Assembly (NCBI GenBank): GCA_902788095.1 | Contig: CADAIT010000004.1 | Coordinates: 62,001 to 126,000, forward strand | Length of the DNA stretch: 64,000 nucleotides | DNA from: an uncultured Bacteroidia bacterium | Lineage (GTDB): Bacteria; Bacteroidota; Bacteroidia; Bacteroidales; UBA932 | Direction of reading: 5' to 3' | Shown: in pieces, positions 60,757-64,000 of the stretch | How positions within the stretch are numbered: position 1 is the first letter of the stretch | Layout of the letters: each line of letters opens with the position of its first letter | Notes under the pieces: generated by a model | Told to the model about the DNA's origin: nothing | The model's input: only the letters and a program-made list of their open reading frames with translations | Databases searched by the model: none | Position numbers and translations under genes: made by a program

Positions 60757-61323
60757 ATGAACGAAAAAGAAATCATAGAACGGGCCATAGCAGGCGACCA
60801 GATGGCCTACCGCATGCTCTACCAGATACACGAGCGGGCGGTCCGCGGTCGCGTGAGCGGCTATTTCCAGTGGAAGGCCGATGTAGATGATGTGGTCACC
60901 GAGAGCTTCCAGAAGGCGTTTCAGGCCCTCGGGAACTTCGATGTGTCCCGCGAGTTCCGGCCTTGGCTGCTGACCATCGCCACGCGCACGGCGCTGGACC
61001 ATTTGTCGTCCATCCACCGGGAAGACGAAAAGAAGGAGGGCATCCTGCACAAGGCGTCCTCCGACGGGCCGGAAGCGGTCCAGCTTACGGACTACACGCC
61101 GGAGGAAGAGATTATCAACGACGAGCTGCACCAGCGGCTGATGGGGTACATCGACGAGCTTCCGTCACTGTATAAGGACGTGATGATCAAGTACATGATT
61201 GAGGAACTGGAGTACGAGGAAATCGCCAGGGAACTGGACCTGGAACTGAACACCGTGCGGACGCGCATCCGCCGGGGCAAGCAGCACCTGTCTCAAATGA
61301 TGTTACGGGGGGAAGTAGTATGA
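60757..61323 (+). CDS. ECF-type RNA polymerase sigma factor
   Basis: A 188-residue sigma-70 family protein with region 2 (LYQIHERAVRGRVSGYF ... DDVVTESFQKAF, then FRPWLLTIATRTALDHL) and region 4 (LPSLYKDVMIKYMIEELEYEEIARELDLELNTVRTRIRRGKQHL, quoted only in part here: YEEIARELDLELNTVRTRI). No region 3 and no partner anti-sigma gene is visible. It begins 1 base after the polA stop and overlaps rsmG by four bases, so it sits in an unusual position inside a replication/ribosome-modification operon. Confidence 0.87.
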   Translation: MNEKEIIERAIAGDQMAYRMLYQIHERAVRGRVSGYFQWKADVDDVVTESFQKAFQALGNFDVSREFRPWLLTIATRTALDHLSSIHREDEKKEGILHKASSDGPEAVQLTDYTPEEEIINDELHQRLMGYIDELPSLYKDVMIKYMIEELEYEEIARELDLELNTVRTRIRRGKQHLSQMMLRGEVV

Positions 61324-61967
61324 ACTGGAGCAGCATGTTAAAGGCCGATTTTTCCCTGTCGGCCCTGCAGATGGAGCGTTTCGAGGCGCTGGACGCGCTG
61401 TACCGGGAGTGGAACGCGCAGATTAACGTGATTTCGCGGAAGGATATCGACGCACTGTATGAGCACCACGTGCTGCATTCCCTGGCCATAGCGCGGTACC
61501 TGCAGACCGTTCCGGGACTGTGGGATGCCTTTGCCGGCAGTTCGGTGCTGGACCTGGGGACCGGAGGCGGATTCCCGGGGATTCCGCTGGCCATTTTGTT
61601 CGAAGGCGCACAGTTTGTGCTGTGCGATTCCGTGGGAAAGAAAACCATTGTGGCACAGGCGGTCAGCTCCGCTTTGGGCTTGCCGAACGTGCAGGTAGTC
61701 AACGCACGGGCGGAGACATTGCCATCGGCCTTTGACTTTGTGGTTTCGCGTGCCGTGGCGGCCCTGCCGGACTTCTTCCCCTGGGTGAAGGGCAAGTATT
61801 CGCAGGGGATTCTGTATCTGAAAGGCGGCGACGTGAACGAGGAGATTGCCACCGTGATGGGCCGGCACAAACTTCCGCGCGGTTCCGTGCACACCTGGCC
61901 GGTATCTTCCTGGCTTCCGGACCCCTGGTATGACGGAAAACTGGTCGTTCACATCGAAAATCTCTAA
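61320..61967 (+). CDS. rsmG: 16S rRNA (guanine(527)-N(7))-methyltransferase
   Basis: RsmG (GidB) adds the m7G527 mark of 16S rRNA. The 215-residue protein has the SAM-binding VLDLGTGGGFPGIPLAI, the preceding HVLHSLAIARYL, and AQFVLCDSVGKKTIVAQ, followed by RAVAALPDFFPW, all family-typical. ATG overlaps the sigma gene stop (ATGA). It ends just before the rpmH promoter. Confidence 0.94.
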   Translation: MNWSSMLKADFSLSALQMERFEALDALYREWNAQINVISRKDIDALYEHHVLHSLAIARYLQTVPGLWDAFAGSSVLDLGTGGGFPGIPLAILFEGAQFVLCDSVGKKTIVAQAVSSALGLPNVQVVNARAETLPSAFDFVVSRAVAALPDFFPWVKGKYSQGILYLKGGDVNEEIATVMGRHKLPRGSVHTWPVSSWLPDPWYDGKLVVHIENL

Positions 61968-61972
61968 AAAAA

Positions 61973-62004
61973 TTTGGCATATTCCTCCGGAATTGCTACC
62001 TTTG
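61973..62004 (+). promoter_or_regulatory. Consensus Bacteroidetes promoter for rpmH
   Basis: TTTG (61973-61976) and TACCTTTG (61997-62004) are separated by 20 bases, matching TTTG-N19-21-TAnnTTTG exactly. It is the only promoter in the window where both elements are clear by eye, fitting strong ribosomal protein expression. Confidence 0.8.
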
Positions 62005-62040
62005 CAGTCCTTACGCGAAAAAATATAAAAAAGAGATATC

Positions 62041-62193
62041 ATGAAAAGAACATTCCAACCTTCCCGCCGCAAGCGTGTGAACAAACACGGCTTCCGCGCA
62101 AGAATGGCCAGCGCCAACGGCCGCCGCGTCCTGAGCGCCCGTCGCCGCCACGCCCGCAAGAAACTCTCCGTCTCCGACGAAGACCGCTGGTAG
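62041..62193 (+). CDS. rpmH: 50S ribosomal protein L34
   Basis: A 50-residue, very basic ribosomal protein ([18 protein letters not shown], then [16 protein letters not shown]). It binds 23S rRNA at the base of the large subunit. Length is normal for Bacteroidetes L34, including the acidic C-terminal tail SVSDEDRW. It is expressed from its own consensus promoter and followed by a hairpin and T-run. Confidence 0.95.
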   Translation: MKRTFQPSRRKRVNKHGFRARMASANGRRVLSARRRHARKKLSVSDEDRW

Positions 62194-62197
62194 AAAT

Positions 62198-62225
62198 CAA
62201 GCAGCCCTCCGGGTTGCTTTTTTTG
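62198..62225 (+). terminator. Rho-independent terminator of rpmH
   Basis: AGCAGCCCTCCGGGTTGCT forms a short hairpin followed by a run of seven T, five bases after the rpmH stop. Confidence 0.85.
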
Positions 62226-62348
62226 TACCCTCCCTTGCCGAACCTTCACAGACGGAAACTTATCGGCAATGATGAAAACAAGTGGTGACGGGACACCGTG
62301 CGTACATCCCCGTGACAGTTAAACACTTATCCATCAGCAACTTATAGC

Positions 62349-62381
62349 ACATTCCTCGTTCGGATTTTGAACGAGGAATGT
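62349..62381. terminator. Perfect 13-bp-arm hairpin downstream of the RAYT gene
   Basis: ACATTCCTCGTTC and its exact complement are separated by seven bases (GGATTTT). It sits 27 bases beyond the stop codon of the Y1-type transposase gene at 62408, on its 3' side. It may be a terminator or a REP-like element recognised by the transposase. Confidence 0.65.
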
Positions 62382-62407
62382 ATTGTATGTTGTTGAGTAT
62401 GAAAGGA

Positions 62408-63328
62408 TTAAGTGTCACTCTTCCAATGGAGATATTTTTCAATCTGGCGGGGACGGGCGTTGGTTCTGTAATGGAGCATCTCGGCGAGTTCCCTCTTCTT
62501 CTCCAAGGGCAGGGATGGCACCTCGCCGGGATGGCTTATCACTCCTTCCTTCATCAACAGTTTTGTGCAGTCCTGATATACCGCATCCGAGTAATTGTTC
62601 CTGTCCTCCTTGATATCGTAGTCACTCCCGGTATTGTCATGGAATGAACGCAGCATCGTCTCATAGTCTCCATAATAAGAGATAACCTCTTTGTAATCGA
62701 TTACGTTCCAAAGTCGTATGATATAATCGGCCAGTTGCTGCATATCACGGGGCGTCAGACTTTTCTTCCACCGCTCCAACTGGCAATACCGCAGATAACC
62801 CTCCCCAGCATGGATGTGCTTGATTTCTTTCAGGATGTTCCTGAACATGGTCGATTTCTCTGACAAAAGAAAAGGTTCAGAAAAAGGATGAGACTCCTTG
62901 GCGTAGCGCAGGAAATTCCAACGGTATTCTTCCGACTTTTCCACCAGCTTCCTCTCCACGGGATTATTGTTGTTGTAATTGATGGTCGTCTTCACCTGCT
63001 TGTTTCCAAATTTCACGGAACTCATGTAGCGGTGCTTGAACAAGGGGCCCTTTCTGCCGCGCGAGGTGTTCCATTCCCGGGAAAACAGGTGTGTGTATTG
63101 CTGCACAAATCGGGACATCGTGGCCTCGTCACGCACCACTATGACATTGTGGGCATGATCCACCATCGGGCACAAGGCGAGCACCTTTATGCCCAAGCTT
63201 CTGGCCACGGTACAATAAATGGTAAAGAATACAAGAAAATCACTGGCTGAATAAAAAACCAGTACTCCGTTTACCGTTTGCTGACACACATGATGCACTT
63301 CCCCAGGATATACTTTTCGCGTTTTCAT
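62408..63328 (-). CDS. Y1/RAYT-type (REP-associated tyrosine) transposase
   Basis: A 306-residue protein with a Y1-transposase/HUH domain in its N-terminal half: MKTRKVYPGEVHHVCQQT opening, HUH-type pair in PMVDHAHNVIV (His-Ala-His), then GRKGPLFKHRYMSSV, and the catalytic Tyr in INYNNNNPVERKLV, the pattern of REP-associated transposases. The C-terminal third (LADYIIRLWNVIDYKEV ... LPLEKKRELAEMLHYRTNARPRQIEKYL, quoted in part) ends in a helix-turn-helix-like region found in Bacteroidetes members. RAYTs are usually single-copy and domesticated, acting on palindromes nearby. Alternative upstream starts extend it by 17 residues. Confidence 0.78.
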   Translation of the reverse strand: MKTRKVYPGEVHHVCQQTVNGVLVFYSASDFLVFFTIYCTVARSLGIKVLALCPMVDHAHNVIVVRDEATMSRFVQQYTHLFSREWNTSRGRKGPLFKHRYMSSVKFGNKQVKTTINYNNNNPVERKLVEKSEEYRWNFLRYAKESHPFSEPFLLSEKSTMFRNILKEIKHIHAGEGYLRYCQLERWKKSLTPRDMQQLADYIIRLWNVIDYKEVISYYGDYETMLRSFHDNTGSDYDIKEDRNNYSDAVYQDCTKLLMKEGVISHPGEVPSLPLEKKRELAEMLHYRTNARPRQIEKYLHWKSDT

Positions 63329-63440
63329 GGGTGCAAGATATTCAGAACCTCCCTCGATTCCAAGCTTCGGTTGAAACATTGTGTTGTTTCACATGTTTTT
63401 TTGCTGTTTCTTACGATTTTATGCGCTTTCTACCGATTTT

Positions 63441-63983
63441 TTACTCCCAAATCACCCATTTCCTGTCCAGCTGAATTCGCTTGGGAGAACCGGCGAGTCC
63501 GACAATCCGGTAATCCGCAGCATCGTCAACAAGTTGAGCGACCGCCCCGTTCACCCGAGCGATGTTGACATTCAAATCATTGTTGAACAAATCCATCAGC
63601 CGCTGCACCCGGCACTCAATCTCGCCAGGATTGGAACTGCGGCTCACTCTTCGATAAAGTTCTGCAAGCTCCCGCTCATAATCGGCAATTTGTTTAAGAG
63701 AAATGCCTTCCGGATGCTTGAGGAACAGGAGCAAGACTGTTTTTGCCATCGGCCTTATTTTCAATTCATTACGCCCGAGATAAACACGAAGTGTCCTGGT
63801 AATCCGCACTTTTTCGACGGGCGGAGAAACTTTTATTCCCCGCCGTTCCACCTCCTGCGTCGCATGCCGGATAAAACAGAGCAGTTCCTCCGTTTCCCGC
63901 TCTTCCCACTGCACTCCGTACCTTCCCTGCGGCTCCTCCAATAAGCCCGAGGATAAATAATACAACAATAAACACGCTTCCAT
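63441..63983 (-). CDS. Hypothetical protein, possible winged-helix region
   Basis: A 180-residue protein from the ATG at 63983; the coding frame could extend beyond the window, as no stop is seen in the last bases. No signal peptide beyond the hydrophobic LLLYYLSSGLL near the N terminus. The centre (MAKTVLLLFLKHPEGISLKQIADYERELAEL, quoted in part) reads like a small winged helix often used in conserved Bacteroidetes proteins. No confident family. Precedes the RAYT gene on the same strand by ~110 bases. Confidence 0.55.
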   Translation of the reverse strand: MEACLLLYYLSSGLLEEPQGRYGVQWEERETEELLCFIRHATQEVERRGIKVSPPVEKVRITRTLRVYLGRNELKIRPMAKTVLLLFLKHPEGISLKQIADYERELAELYRRVSRSSNPGEIECRVQRLMDLFNNDLNVNIARVNGAVAQLVDDAADYRIVGLAGSPKRIQLDRKWVIWE

Positions 63984-64000
63984 CTTCTCACTTTTTCTGC

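Noticed and set aside
1-64000. tRNA or rRNA genes
   Set aside because: I saw no cloverleaf-like stretch with a TTC-loop motif or rRNA segment in the intergenic spaces; a covariance-model search would be needed to exclude them.

Overview
The window looks like a chromosomal segment of a fairly GC-rich Bacteroidales bacterium. The evidence is many TAnnTTTG -7 promoter boxes (the Bacteroidetes sigma consensus), families largely restricted to Bacteroidetes (fimbrillin-like lipoproteins, PepSY-like pairs, DUF3822, DUF4293, Fibrobacter-paralogue-type domains), abundant lipobox signal peptides, and the gene content and style of ftsZ, gltX, fabK-fabF-fabZ, prfA and rpmH. I cannot assign a genus from the sequence alone; the GC content is higher than in classical Bacteroides.

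Layout. 1-17.9 kb is mostly core: the 3' end of ftsZ, an exported protein, folP, gltX, divIC/ftsB, a CPBP protease, a nucleotidyltransferase, a DUF4293-fabK-fabF-fabZ operon, a two-component system divergent from two PepSY-like exported proteins, queF-prfA, a CoA-transferase, mazG and an NAD(P)-binding protein. 17.9-20.6 kb is repeat-rich and carries one InlB-repeat protein. 20.6-28.7 kb has a DMT transporter, a nitroreductase lipoprotein and a four-gene surface lipoprotein cluster with the order A-B-A'-B'. 29.4-40.9 kb is an accessory island: a tightly packed six-gene operon (Pif1-type helicase, unknown, TPR/retropepsin lipoprotein, zinc-ribbon protein, ADP-ribosylglycohydrolase, DUF1810) divergent from a WYL regulator, followed by an AT-rich two-gene module of a DUF3696-type AAA ATPase and an unrecognised partner. 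41.1-41.6 kb is again repeat DNA. 41.6-62.2 kb returns to core genes (HerA-like ATPase, cstA, rsmD, DHH phosphoesterase, FKBP lipoproteins, MATE, ettA, preA, aldehyde dehydrogenase/SDR, polA-sigma-rsmG, rpmH). A Y1/RAYT-type transposase gene and an unknown gene close the window.

The strongest theme beyond the genes is repeated DNA of several unrelated kinds: 83-bp tandem arrays (two arrays of five plus a single copy), a family of palindromic elements with long terminal inverted repeats (one inserted in frame inside folP), a 51-bp repeat, an 8/24-bp microsatellite, a ~150-bp inverted pair acting as hairpins between convergent genes, and a 27-nt dispersed repeat. They punctuate and bound the accessory segment. 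The best candidates for an undescribed system are the WYL-flanked six-gene operon and the adjacent ATPase module.
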